Below, in pieces: positions 46,166 to 58,282 of a stretch of 64,000 nucleotides of DNA (position 1 is its first letter; each line of letters starts with the position of its first letter). The translations under genes were made by a program, and so were the position numbers. Under the pieces are notes generated by a model. The model was not told where the DNA came from. It made no database searches and was given only the letters and a program-made list of their open reading frames with translations. Source of the DNA: Rhexocercosporidium sp. MPI-PUGE-AT-0058 (Eukaryota; Ascomycota; Leotiomycetes; Helotiales); contig JAGTJL010000020.1 of NCBI GenBank assembly GCA_020746875.1, positions 1,364,001-1,428,000 on the forward strand. Direction: 5' to 3'.

Positions 46166-48242
46166 ATGGAAGCCACGGCAGATTTTGTTATCGTTGGAGG
46201 TACGCACCCAAACACACCAGTCAGATACCTAGATCGGTGCCACTGACATCCTACCAGGTGGCCGGCCGGACTGCTACTTGCGAGCCGACTAGCCTCTACT
46301 CCAAGTAGACCTGCCATCATTGTTCTGGAAGCAGGCCAAGACTCGTCCTCCCATCGAAACCCATACCAAAGATATGTCCTCCTGTTCACAAATCCCGAGT
46401 TAGATTATGGGTACCATACTGTTCCTCAGACCTCCTTGGCCAACCGCAAACTTCCGTATGCACGTGGAAAGGGTCTGGGTGGGAGCACATTGATCAATTT
46501 CATGAGCGATTGCGATTGGTGCGAGGAATTTGGAATTTTTGCTTACACATTGTAGTTTATTTGTCCGGAGCAAAGGATGACTATGATCGCTGGGCAGAGC
46601 TTGTTGGAGATGATACCTGGAGTTGGAAGAACTGCCACCGGAGGCTGATTGAAGTGTGTAGCTCCTCAATGGCGAACTATAACTATCTAATCAGTTCTGC
46701 TTCAGGTTGAGAAATTCGACCGCCGTGTATCCTCAGAACTCGATCATCTCGCCCGCCCCGGCTCAGAAAACCATGGGAACGCAGGGTGAGAATCTATCAA
46801 CGACTCACTGATTTCAGTTAATGATAAGATAAAGCCCAGTTGCAGTTGGACTACCTCAGAAGTGGGAATTTGGAGCAAAAGAAATCATGGAGCAGGTCTC
46901 TACGTATGGAGTGAGTATGTCGAGCGATTTCATAACTTAGATTCTCATGCTCACATTGACATTTAGATTCCTATCAATCTCGATGTAAACTCTGGCAACC
47001 CACTCGGGATCTCTATGGCTCCAGTCTCTGTATCGAATGGATACCGTACGACGAGTGCTTCGGCAAATCTGGCCGTGGAGAGAAACAATCTCCAGGTCTG
47101 GACGAACGCAATTGCCAAGCGCATCATACTTGAAGGTACCCGTGCTATTGGTGTCGAACTTGTCGATGGAAGAAAAGGTACTCCTTTCATTACTTCTTTT
47201 CATAACAGGTAATTAAAGGATACTAAATTCTCGAAAAGTCCTCGCGAATCATGAAACAATCCTCATTGCAGGATCTTTCGCGTCCCCACAACTTCTCATG
47301 CTCTCAGGCATCGGTCCCCGCGACGAGCTTCAAAAACTAAATATTAAGGTCGTCAGGAATTTACCGGGTATTGGCCAGAATATGAAGGACCACACTGCTA
47401 TTTTTTGGACTGCTTTGATGAAACCGGCATTCTCTCGACGGATGGCTTTTGAAACCGATATTCAGGCGGTTGATGCAGCTGAGAAGCAATGGCAAAAAGA
47501 CGTTACAGGTGAATTCAACAGCCAGATGCAATCTCTTGCGGTCATGTTCAACGAGATCCCAGAATTGTCGGCAACCCCCGAATTCCTGGCATTGCCATGG
47601 AACAGCAGGAATATCTTGAGCAGGAGACTGTGCCGACATATGAGTGTACATTTGGGGGACCAAGATTTCCGCCAGGTGTTCATGTACCCCTTGGGCTCGA
47701 ATATTTCGGCATTACGGTAATGGGCATGAATCCTCAGAGCTCTGGGAGCTTGAGGCTTGCCTCTACAGATGTGAATGATGCTTCGATCATCGATCCCCAA
47801 CTTCTCACCCATCCATTCGACAAGAGGGTGATGATCGATTCAGTTGCGGACTCCCTCAAGATTTTCAAGGCTACTGACATATATAAGAAAGGATTTGTTG
47901 GCTGGCTGTCTGGGCCGGAGACTGATGGGCCGGATGATGTTGAGGTGTTCATTGAAAATCATTTCATTGCCCTGTGGCACGCAAATGGGACTATTAGGAT
48001 GGGGAAACCAGAGGACGAAGAGATTGGGGGCTGTGTAGATCCCCAGTTTAGGGTGTTGGGAGTACAAGGGCTGAGAGTTGCGGACATGAGCATATCTCCG
48101 ATTACGATCAAGTGAGCCTTAAAACCGGACTTATCAGGCCGTCTTTACTAACATATGTTTTGCTAGGGGTCACACGCAGGCTGCGGCATATCTCATTGGG
48201 GCTACTGCTGCCGAGAAACTCATTTTGGAGTACAGCTTATAA
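46166..48242 (+). pseudogene. GMC-family FAD oxidoreductase, multiple lesions
   Basis: Glucose-methanol-choline type oxidoreductase (alcohol or aryl-alcohol oxidase relatives). It starts M-E-A-T-A-D-F-V-I-V-G-G at 46166; after an intron the dinucleotide-binding G-x-G-x-x-G region continues into L-L-A-S-R-L-A. Further motifs are A-R-G-K-G-L-G-G-S-T-L-I-N-F, then G-S-F-A-S-P-Q-L-L-M-L-S-G-I-G-P (GMC signature 2), and near the end A-L-W-H-A-N-G-T-I-R-M-G with the catalytic His region and G-H-T-Q-A-A-A-Y. At least six introns. Lesions: a -1 shift in GGCCGGCC near 46262 (one C fewer than the family frame needs), no usable donor after N-F-M near 46500, and a -1 shift near 47594. It ends E-Y-S-L. 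Confidence 0.82.
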
Positions 48243-49448
48243 GCCAAAATGCTGGAAGCCTCCCATAATATGCCTCCATGGTGGAACAAGGACGAAACCC
48301 CACTGATAGGAACCAGCTCAAAGGCCAGAATAGAGGCACATTGATCTGTATTGAGGAAAGGGAATGATTTAACGGGGGGACTCATTCTAGGTTTAAGGGC
48401 ACGATTCTAGTAGGGAAAATCACATTGTCTTCCACTCCACTCGGTATTTATTTCCCAGTGATGATTCTTCTAGCAGTATGGAAGGACGGTCAAACCCCAC
48501 TTCAGCTGCGCTAGAAATTCAGCTCTATAATGATTAGTATGTCTACAACCTCTCTATTGACTACTTTTCTAGTGACATTGCCCATCGAAATACGATCAGC
48601 GGTTTCAGCTTCTCTATCTCTTCAAGACAGTTACCTCAAACCTACGAACACGTGGCCGGGATGTCTTTCTGCACTGCTAGCCTGCTCTAATAATTAGCAT
48701 ATCTCGTACCATAGCCTTGCTTAATTCTAAGCATAAGTAGTGATAGTTTCACTGTCATTCTGTCCTTAGGCTCGGATAAACCTGGCACAGACTCGCTACC
48801 CATTTTCCAGCCAAATATTAAGCGAGGAGGTCTCAACACAAGTATCGTAGGTTGGGGGGTATTTTGACAATGAAAACTTCAAATGGTAGCCCCTCATAGT
48901 CTCAGATGCAGAGATCCAGAATTTATGATCTCAGTGCGTCCTCTACTCACCTTGTGCAAAGTTTAGCGTTTCGGAATAAATGCATTTACAGCATCCAGCG
49001 GCGCTCTGGTGAATGCGGGGTGATCCGGAAACGGCATCGCTAAGAACCACCAACCAGCATCCACCTACCCTTGGACGGAACAATTTTCCCAACCTGTTTA
49101 ATATAAACTGATTTTGTGTTCATTGTATGCTTTGTATGTTTAGTCCTGGACTGACGAAGTAGCATGAATACCGAGACAACTTCATCCAAGCGCTGTATCT
49201 ATTTCACAATTGAAGTGTGTTTCATTCGTGGACTTTCATTGCTTGCAATGCACGCCTCCGGAATGGCCAATATTCTTACGCGACTGCTTCTCTAGGGGAC
49301 GGACTAATTGCGTTTCGTTTTTACCAGCTCAGCGTCTGTATTCGCCCACTGTATTCGACAGGTTTAGATTGTATAAAGCTTGTCTTCCTGCTGCCGATGC
49401 TTGTGTCAGTAGCTGCAGTTCTTGGCTTTTCCATTCCTCGTTTCCAAT
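48243..49448. other. Intergenic, no supported gene
   Basis: 1.2 kb between the GMC remnant and the pectate lyase. It holds the lyase promoter; a CT-rich patch and CTTTGTATG repeats lie near 49110-49140. No further gene seen. Confidence 0.5.
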
Positions 49449-51321
49449 ATGAAGTTCTCCTTAGCCATCTCAACCCTTGCTCTGCTGTCACCGCTCGCAC
49501 TGGCCGTCCCTACCCCAACAGAGAACCTGTCAGACAGAGCCGTCGTTATCAAGAGGGCTACTATTTCTGATGTGGCAAACCTAGGTTACGCCCAAACAAA
49601 TGGAGGGCAAGTCAAGCCTCAATGACCTGTAAGCAGATGAAACATACTAACACTTGATACCGTAGAACAACTGGCGGGAAAGGTGGATCCATTACAACTG
49701 TGTCTACCCTTGCCCAGGTGAGTCTTCTTTAGTATATTCAGTATACTCTATCATCAGCGCTCTGCACCACTTTGGGTGCACAATCTAGAAGCTGCCGTTA
49801 GATTTGTTCATATCCTTGCTTATTACACGAACACTGGTATACTAACATCGCGTGTCGTAGTTTACTGCAGTTGCGAACAATGCGAAGAATAACGACATCA
49901 CTCCTCGAATAATCGTGATCTCGGGGACGATCACTGGAGCCCAGCAAGGTCAGTGGCATATTTCCCCTTGATCCAAGCTCAATGCCGCCCAATCCCAAAT
50001 GTTTATCTCTAGGGGTGTAGCTTGTGTTTGAAGTCTCAGCTACATGTCATGATGTTTGACATACTGACCTAGCGTTGACATAACCCAGTCAGAATAGGGT
50101 CCAACAAGACGATCATAGGACTCCCAGGTGCCAGTCAGTTTCCATTCTATCCTACTTGTTGCTAGCCACTGATTTCACCAAGAACTTGTCGGCATAGGAT
50201 TATTCGTATGGAAGCAGAGTAATGTCATCGTCCGCAACATCATCAGCCAGAATGTGCTTGCGGCCAATGGTGATGGTATCACCGTCCAGGTGCGCATTCC
50301 CGTTCCCACTTATCAATCTCCCGGAAATTTTTGTTGGGTGGAGAATTAGCAGCTTACCATTTCTTGCGATATGTCTCCCTAGATCAAAGGTCCTCGATTC
50401 TTACCTAGAACACCAATACTAACTTGGAGGTTTCTCTTCAGGCGTCTAAGAATGTTTGGGTGGACCACTGCGAGTTCTCCTCTGACTTGACACACGATAA
50501 AGACTATTACGATGGCCTCATCGACATGAGTCACGGCTCCGAGTGGGTGACTTTTAGCAACTTGTATCTTCATGATCATTGTAAGTTCAGACACTCACAT
50601 CTCTTTCGCACTTCAGGCTACCGACCAGAAGGCTAAAGATAGCCATGGACTATTCCGGATTGACTAGATCTTGAGAGGAGAGCCGCTAATATTTTTGCAA
50701 CCTCAGGGAAGGCATCTCTAGTCGGTCACTCCGATAACAATGCTGCTGAGGATACTGGTCATCTACATGTCACCGAATGCAACAACGTGAGTTTGCTATA
50801 GCTCTCGTCTCTTTCCGGTTGGGGCTTCGGGACATCCAAAGCCCCCTCCTATAAAACTATCCTAGACCAAAAGATCAACACTCTCGAACTCGAGATAAAT
50901 GCTGATACTTAGTCGTGCAACAGTACTGGCTCAACATTGGAAGCAGAACACCCAGTCTAAGATACGGAGTTGGTCATGTGTACAATTCATACTTCAAGAA
51001 TATGAATACGGGTATTGACACCAGGGATGGAGCCCAGATTCTCGTTCAGAGTAACGTATTTTCCAATGTAACTGAGCCGATTGCTGCTCTGTATAGTGAT
51101 GACACTGGGTATACTTTTCCCGATTTGACAAGCCCCGCACATAAGATTAACAGTTTTATAGATACGCCAATGTTTTTGACACGAACCTTGGAGGTGCCGT
51201 CAATTCTGCTCCTGTGGGAACTCTCTCGGCCAACAGCATGCCATATACCTACTCGCTACTGGGCTCCGCAAATGTCATTAATTCTGTGGTTGCAACAGCA
51301 GGTGCCACCCTCTCGTTTTGA
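49449..51321 (+). CDS. Secreted pectate lyase, polysaccharide lyase family 1, 9 exons
   Basis: Extracellular enzyme that cleaves pectate by beta-elimination with Ca2+. Nine exons: 49449-49606, 49666-49717, 49861-49948, 50089-50133, 50183-50289, 50442-50580, 50707-50786, 50924-51108, 51162-51321; the total is 1014 nt, so 337 aa with an intact frame. The signal peptide (M-K-F-S-L-A-I-S-T-L-A-L-L) ends near A-L-A-V-P. The parallel beta-helix core shows I-V-I-S-G-T-I, G-D-G-I-T-V-Q, V-W-V-D-H-C-E-F-S-S-D (first Ca/pectate site), G-L-I-D-M-S-H and I-G-S-R-T-P-S-L-R-Y-G-V-G-H, with the R-x-P-x-x-R signature. Intron 1 uses a GC donor (GCAAGT). Intron positions are my reconstruction; the last four are the least certain. 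Confidence 0.88.
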
Positions 51322-52030
51322 AGCGGCAATCTGCTTCAAGAAAGATGTGTCAAAGGACTGGTAGAGATGTACGCTTGTTTATGTACATGATGGTTGAGAA
51401 TATTGACTTTCAAATGAATTTATTCAAGCATCAATGCTGCAGAAATACGCTACTTTGCAGAATTTCAACGTGGAAAGCAGAATCAATGACCCCGCAGACA
51501 TCCAATAGTTCGGTTTCTCAGGGCCCGCAGACTGATAGGGGAATAGCTTATCTTTGGAACCCCGGCTAGCTATCGTCGAAACAGCTTCTTGAGGAGATTT
51601 CTGTCTTTCTTTTCTGTACTCATCCAGAACAAGCCAATCATGGTCTGCATTGTTCCTATGAGATCGCCAGTCCATCTGACAAAAGTGATATTGCGTTGAG
51701 TCATGCATAACCCAACATTATCATCTCACGGGCGACGCATCACAAGGAGTTGGGCTACTAAAAATAACAAATTTCCTGGAAATTTCCGCATCAGTAGGCT
51801 GGTTTCATGGAGGCAAAGCATCTAAAAGTCAGCAGGCAAAATTCCGGCATGAAGCGTATTGAGGTCGGGGTTATATCAAGATCTACAGTTTGTGCTTTTC
51901 TTTCTATAACATCTCAGGATATTAAGTCGCAGTCGTACTACAATTCAATCCGTGTAACTTCACCCCCTATTCACCCGCCTCGGTATGTTCATATAGTATT
52001 CGATCGCTAACTATCTCCTGGATATCTCTC
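51322..52030. other. Intergenic, 3' flank of the pectate lyase
   Basis: About 0.7 kb, nothing recognised. Confidence 0.4.
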
Positions 52031-52099
52031 AGCAGGTATTAAGCTCGACAATTCGCATAACCAGTTCTCGGGTATGAATGAATCTCCAACTTTCAATCA

Positions 52100-52810
52100 T
52101 AACTATAAGATTCCGAGCTGACCAGCTTAAGGATCACTGGAGAGTCCTCCTATGTCCTAATCTTTAGGCAGCTGGAAGCAATAATATAAATTCCTTGGGA
52201 ATGCTCGCGGGCTAAGAATATGGCCTCAGCTATGATGGTGAGAATGATGGATATAGGGGCTCTCTGGCTACTGGAATATTTTCCAACAACCAGCTACCAG
52301 CCTGGCTCGCAGTCTCCGGGCCAGAAGTGGTGACAATGACGATTGGGACGAACGGTGTGTGGTCTTCAAACCTAATGGCCACCACTTTAGCTTCTTACAC
52401 AACACTTGTGGGCCAAATGAGAACCCAGAACCCAGAACCCAGACCACAAAGTTTTGGTGTTGCTTGCACAGATAATACCCATGTTGCCATTTGGGTGTTC
52501 AACATGCGCGCAAGTGGTCATTAATATCGATGCAGCTATTCTTGCGATACGTGCACAATTACACGATTACCGTCCAAAACTTTCTACCACAAGGCGATAA
52601 TCATATGCGTGATTCCTCAACGCCAAAGATACCGACACTAGCTATACTGCAGTAGGTGACTGATATTTTTGCGACTACGAGTCCTGTTCTGATTGCTGAT
52701 CGGTGGACTAGATTTTTAACTTCCCTCAATACTGGAGACGGAGTGCATTTAAATGATGCTGGTAACGTTGTCATCTCCAACAATTAGTTCTTACCGCTAA
52801 GCAGCATCAT
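52100..52810 (+). pseudogene. SGNH hydrolase remnant, CE3 acetylxylan esterase-like
   Basis: The fragments fit carbohydrate esterase family 3, secreted enzymes that remove acetyl groups from xylan. Near 52155-52210 a N-N-I-N type segment matches the region before the beta-sheet. At about 52260-52420 the frame reads F-S-N-N-Q-L-P-A-W-L-A-V-S-G-P-E, then T-I-G-T-N-G-V-W-S-S; family members have G-T-N-D here, so the Asp is replaced by Gly. It continues L-A-S-Y-T-T-L-V-G-Q-M-R. At 52685-52790 comes T-G-D-G-V-H-L-N-D-A-G-N-V-V-I, the catalytic Asp-x-x-His block, followed by a stop where a Trp fits. Frames change between blocks, so the gene is dead. Boundaries approximate. Confidence 0.68.
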
Positions 52811-53158
52811 GACCGGGTTTGAACAGGCCACGACTAATTTAACATCCAGTGTCACTTCGTTTACAAGACGAGCTAGTTCAACGATTAGACCAGCTATGGC
52901 GAGTCTATCTGTAACGAGAACATCGTCGACCTCCACAATACGAACCATTATTAACAAGTGATGCAGATGGTCAACCATGGAAAGGGCCATTCGCCTCCGT
53001 ACCTAGAAGCGCATGCACCTACTGCAGTGACTAGAATGGCCAATGTATTCTGTTGTAGATCGGAAAGTGGGAGTGTTATAGAACAATCTAACATACGATG
53101 GTAGCACGCGCACGAGCTAGTTCTGAACTTTTCATCCCGAGAGACTTCGCTTCCATTA

Positions 53159-53529
53159 TCCCCTTAACTGCGGTATGCGCACTTTTTCAGGGTGCAGGCC
53201 TGGAGGTGGGGCACTAAGGAGCCTATCACCTTAGGCGTTTCAGCGCGCATGCTCTACCATAACAAAAACATTAACAAAGCAGTCTTTTCCCACCTAAATT
53301 ACCTACTTTTGGCTTACTACGGTTATAAACAGTGTCAAGTCCGCTTATGTGATAATAATCACTGTTTCATTATATATTATAAAGAATAGTTAAGAATTAA
53401 ATGATAATTACTCTTTTGTCCACAGCCTCCTACTGACCTGAATTTTGGTGAGGCTCGCTTAATTTAGCGACTCCTCCAGGCTCTGCTACAGGGCCTTACA
53501 GGCTGCGCACGCAGCCGCAGTTAAGGGGA
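53159..53529. mobile_element. Putative Tc1-mariner-type MITE with TA target site
   Basis: A 371-bp element with inverted termini. The left end starts TCCCCTTAACTGCGG at 53159. The right end is its reverse complement ending 53529. Similarity continues inward with mismatches over about 70 bp (CCTGGAGG on the left near 53200, CCTCCAGG on the right near 53472). It is flanked by TA on both sides (53157-53158 and 53530-53531). No coding capacity. Size, TIR and TA duplication fit a non-autonomous derivative of a Tc1/mariner element. Confidence 0.72.
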
Positions 53530-53934
53530 TAGGTTATCAATCGAGAATGTCGTGAGGGCAGGATGAAATGGTCACAGGGGGTTTTCGCTAGCACCCCGCT
53601 GCATGAGATATACTGTCAAGTAGTAGCATATCTTTGCAGTATTCTGGGATCGAAGTAAAAGAAGCATTTGAAAAGACGTGCAATTTGATCTCGCGTAATA
53701 TAAGACGTGCGGTTGCCGAAGCAAGTCACATGGAAGATATTTGAAAGACATGAGTATTTGGTATGATATAATTTATGTGTCGTCTAGACAGTGGAGGTAT
53801 AATATTTGAATCGAATCGAAGAGTACTTCTGTGTCTGCTATTCACGAATGACAAAGGTAATCTATAATTGGGCTTCTTGCACCTGACTTAACACGGTGTA
53901 ATGATCACTGGCACGCTGAGGTGACTATAGAATA

Positions 53935-56900
53935 ATAGAATAGCTAGAGAAGCGCTATAGACTCGCTAATAATACTTTAATTTATACAAAAGCTAATTAC
54001 TAAAGAAAGAAGATTATCTCTTCCCTTCTTACTATTTTTATAAAGGTAATAATTACGTAATCAGCGCTAATAATACAAATTATTATAATATCTTCTCTTT
54101 TATTTACTTTTGTTTTAAAAGTGAAAATATATTATAGCTATTAGCTAGCGAACTAAATTTTCTCTTACTTATTCTAAAATTAAATTCTAAACGAAATAAA
54201 GCGAGGTAAATAGTTATTAATAAGGAGGGCGGTTTAACGCTTACTAAGTATATAATACTTTTTTTTTCTTTATAACCTTTCTTAATTGTTAATAATAATT
54301 ATAATAAATTATGAGTTATAACTACCCCTCGATCTTAATAATATTATCCTTTAATAACTACCTAGCCGGCGGTTCTTTTAATCGTAAGCGCAGAGCTAAT
54401 ATACTTAGCTTTATCGCGATTAACGCTAATAAGACCTCGACTAAACGCTAGCGAACCTTAGTAACTTCTTTAAAGATAACTAATATTAGCAACTAAAATA
54501 ATAATAAGAATTCTAAGAATAACGTCCGGATTTTTTTAATAAACTTTATTAAAATAAAGAAAAATACGCGTATTCGATCTTAAAGTAAAGCTCTTATAAA
54601 TATATGCGATATTCGTCAGGAGCTATACCTACGTTGCGTCGGCGAAGTCCAAGAGTTCTTTAATTTTAAGTACTTTAATAACCTTAACTTATTTATTACA
54701 AAGTATTTCGATTATTATAAAAAAAGTAAGCCGTACGAGTTAATAAGTTAGATTTTTTCGGTTTATTAGCGAAGCATAAGTTAATAACCGGCGAAGTCCT
54801 AATTAAATTAAAGCTATTTCTTAAAGAACTCCTTAAGGCCGCCTTTTAATTTAAGTTTAATAAGATTAAGTACATTAGTAAAAACTTTCGCGGACGCCCA
54901 GAATCGAATTCGCTATTTTCGCTATTTTCGTCAAAAGGCCGTCTTCAACGCCTAAAGCCGCCTTTTTAAATTTTAATCGGTCGCTAATATTAAAAGCGCT
55001 AGTGTGGTGGGGTTGACCTCAGAGGTCCATTTGTCACGTGATTGAGCTGCATCTTACTGTATTTAAAATAGCCTCTAAAGTAATATTCTTTAAAAAATAA
55101 TAACGATTTTTATTATTATAACTTTTCCCTTTTATTTAAATTATACCTTTTCCCTCCCTTAATAAATTATACTCTTTAAATATATAATATTTTTAGTATT
55201 TATTAAATAAATATTTCTTACGTTTACCCTCCGGCACTTACTTTATTATCTTTTTATTATATACTTAGTGTTTACTCTTTTATATATTTTAATAACCGAC
55301 ATAAGGAATAAGTAGAAAAGCTAGAGTAAAGTATATAAAAAAGCCTAAAGGCCCTTTATATTAATTATAAAGACCGAAACTAATAAGTACTCGAATTAGT
55401 ATAAACTTATTTACTTAGAGATTTCTTAGCTTTTAAAGTAAAACTAAATACGGCACTTCGACAGTCTCTTATAATATAATAAAAAGCATAAAAAGTCTAA
55501 AGGAAAACCACTTATCTTTAATATAAGAGTACTTAGACTATTAAAAAAGCCAACTTTAATACGTAAAATATTAATATTAAAAAGGTCGAACCGAAAATAG
55601 CCGGATTATATTATTAAAAACGCCTTAATTAATATTAAAGTATATTTAATATTTTAAAAAACGAAAAGTAAATTATTTAAAATGAATTCAGTAAATTTTA
55701 ACGTTAACCGCACTTTTAATAGGCGTATTTATTATTTTTTTCCTTTTTTTATTTTATTAAGGGCTTACTTTAGGCTAGCGAGACGGAGCTTAATAAAAAG
55801 ATATACGGGGTTTTATTTTATGCCTTTTTAATTAGTTTTAGTCTTAAGTTATTTTACGCCGAGATTAACTTTAATAATAATAAAGCTTTTATATTTAACG
55901 AGATTTCTTTACTTTACTTAAGTTTATATATTCGTTTATTATAAAGACAAAAGGCTTAAACTTCAGCGTCTTTCGGGCTTTATTACCTTAAGAAAAGCCT
56001 AAAGCTATAAGCTTTTTAACTTAATATTTTACTTATATATTTCTTTTATTTTTTTAAGCTTATATGTTTTTCTTTTTTTAATATAATATATTATATTTTT
56101 TACTTTTTTATTAATAATATTAAGCGCATTTACTTTTTAATAAATTATTAATTTTATTAAGAAAAATTAATTATATTTAAAAATAATATTAAAAATAACG
56201 CCTTTAACGGCAACTTAAAAAGTAAAGAGCTTAAACGACTTATTAATAGCTTTTTTATAATTTAAAGAAGCTTTACGACCCCGACTATAAATTACTTTAT
56301 TATTAAGACTAACTCTATAGGCTTTATAAGCTCTTTTACCTTTATGCTTACTAGGCCTTTAATAAAGCCTGATATTATGAAAATTACTAACCCTACTTTA
56401 TTATAATTATTAGGAATACTTATAAATAATACTTTAATTATAAGAAGGAAAAAGAAAAGAAATAGAAGTAGCGGTAATAACTTATAATAAGATATCTTTA
56501 ATTATAACTAAGGTAGTAGCCATTTAAAAAGCTTTAATATAAAAGCTTAGGCCGCTCCTTAAGTTTTATTAGTTTATATAACACTTATTTAACTTATATA
56601 CTTTTAAATTATATTGTATTTGCCTTTAAAGCAGGGAGGACTTAACCCTGTTAATATAAGCTATATAGCACCGCTTTAAGCTTAAGCCACTTCTACTTAG
56701 GCTTTTTAATTAATACGACCTACGTTAAGATAATATAAACTTATTAAAACCTTTATATTATATAAAGTAAACGAGGCTTTAAACAATTATTATTATAAAC
56801 TTACCTTTAATAGTATAGCGTCTTAATAGCTTATGTCTCAAGTCGTACGACTTGCCACAGACTTTATTAAAAGACTTCTTTATTTCGTGATAGCCTAAGC

Positions 56901-58260
56901 CATACTAACCCTAGGCACTTTTAATTATTTATATTTTAATAGAAATAATATTATTAGGTTTTTTAAGACTTTAAAATAATTCTTTACGGCTCGAGGCATT
57001 ATAAATAACGCCGAAAAGAAATAGTACGTCGTGGACTATTATACTCTCGAAATAAGCTAAAATATTAAATAGCTCCTCGACTTTTTTAATAATATTTATT
57101 AAAAGTTAATTAAAAAAATTATAAGAAAATATTAAACGTTCGACCTTAAATAATATCGTTATATTTTTTAAAACTTAAAGAAGATATTTAATAACTTTAA
57201 ATATATTATAAAAAAAGCTTTTAAATTTTAATCTTAATAATTCTTTTAAGTTTTTAAAGAAGTTAGTCGAGCTTATATATAAAAGAAAATTATTATAAAG
57301 TAATAAATAATTATAAAGTTTTTAACGGCTTTACTTAAGCACTTTAAGCGAAAGGCTAAAACTTTTATAAAAGATAATAATATCTTTAATATAAAAAATA
57401 TATAATTTTTTAATAAAATATACGTTAAAATAAAAGGCTTACTTTAAGTCGAGCGAGAAATCGACATATTAATTTAAAAAAAAAGTATTATTTATATAAA
57501 TTATTTAAGCCGACCGTCTTTAATTTAAATTAAGTAATAATAAAACTCCCTTTTTAATAGCACCGTTCGAGGGACTTAACCTTATAGCTTGCCCCGAGTT
57601 TATAAAGTATAAAAATAGTTTTTTAACTTAAGAGATCGACGACGTCTTTAAAAATAGTTCGGTACTTTATTTTAAACCGAATTAAAAAAAGCATATTTAA
57701 AAAGAAGTTATTTTTATTATTAAGAGGCTGACTCGCGATATTAATTAAATTATAAAATAAAATATTAATATAATTATAAAAGAATTAAATAACTTACGTA
57801 TTTTATACGCTATTATAAAGAAAAGAAAGAATTTAAAGTTAATAGCCGAAGTTAAGGCTTTATTTATTTATAAGTCGATTATATACCTTAAAGAAGTTAA
57901 GGTATTTTATTAAGATTTTAAAGCAAATTTTAAATATAATTAAAGCTTTAGTACGAAGGACGACATAAGCATTAAATGCCTCTTTTGCTTTAATAAGCCG
58001 ATTCCGCGTATTAGACCTTAAGAATTCCATAAATACTAAAATTAATATTACGAGTTTAAAAAGTAACTTAATTTAAGAATTATTTATAAAAATAAAAACA
58101 ATTATATTTATATAGGCTTTTAAAAAATGAAATAAAAGCTTAAGCGGTTTAATTTCCTTAAAATAAACTAAAGAGAGAAGTCCTTATTTTATAAATAATT
58201 AATATAAAAAGAGATTTAAACCTAAGGCGAAAATTATTACGATTCCATAAGCCTCGTATT
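53935..58260. mobile_element. AT-rich RIP-type tract, degenerate repeat
   Basis: About 4.3 kb of extreme AT content with no usable frame on either strand. The long runs of TTA/TAA and near absence of CA/TG fit RIP of an old repeat. A segment near 56930-57480 has an open pattern of charged residues resembling retroelement gag, which is only a weak guess. A short GC-normal island at about 54990-55060 (GTGTGGTGGGGTTGACC) contrasts with it. I cannot assign the element type or its ends. Confidence 0.55.
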
Positions 58261-58264
58261 CTAA

Positions 58265-58278
58265 CCGAGCGAGCTCGG
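58265..58278. repeat. GC-rich palindrome at the retroelement boundary
   Basis: CCGAGCGAGCTCGG: 5-bp arms around CGAG, within a GC-normal island (58262-58350) in AT-rich DNA. It precedes TGTAGTATTACC, which may be an LTR start. Confidence 0.45.
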
Positions 58279-58282
58279 CATC

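Noticed and set aside
51424..51708. Minus-strand 94-codon frame after the pectate lyase
   Set aside because: No motif and no supporting splice signals.
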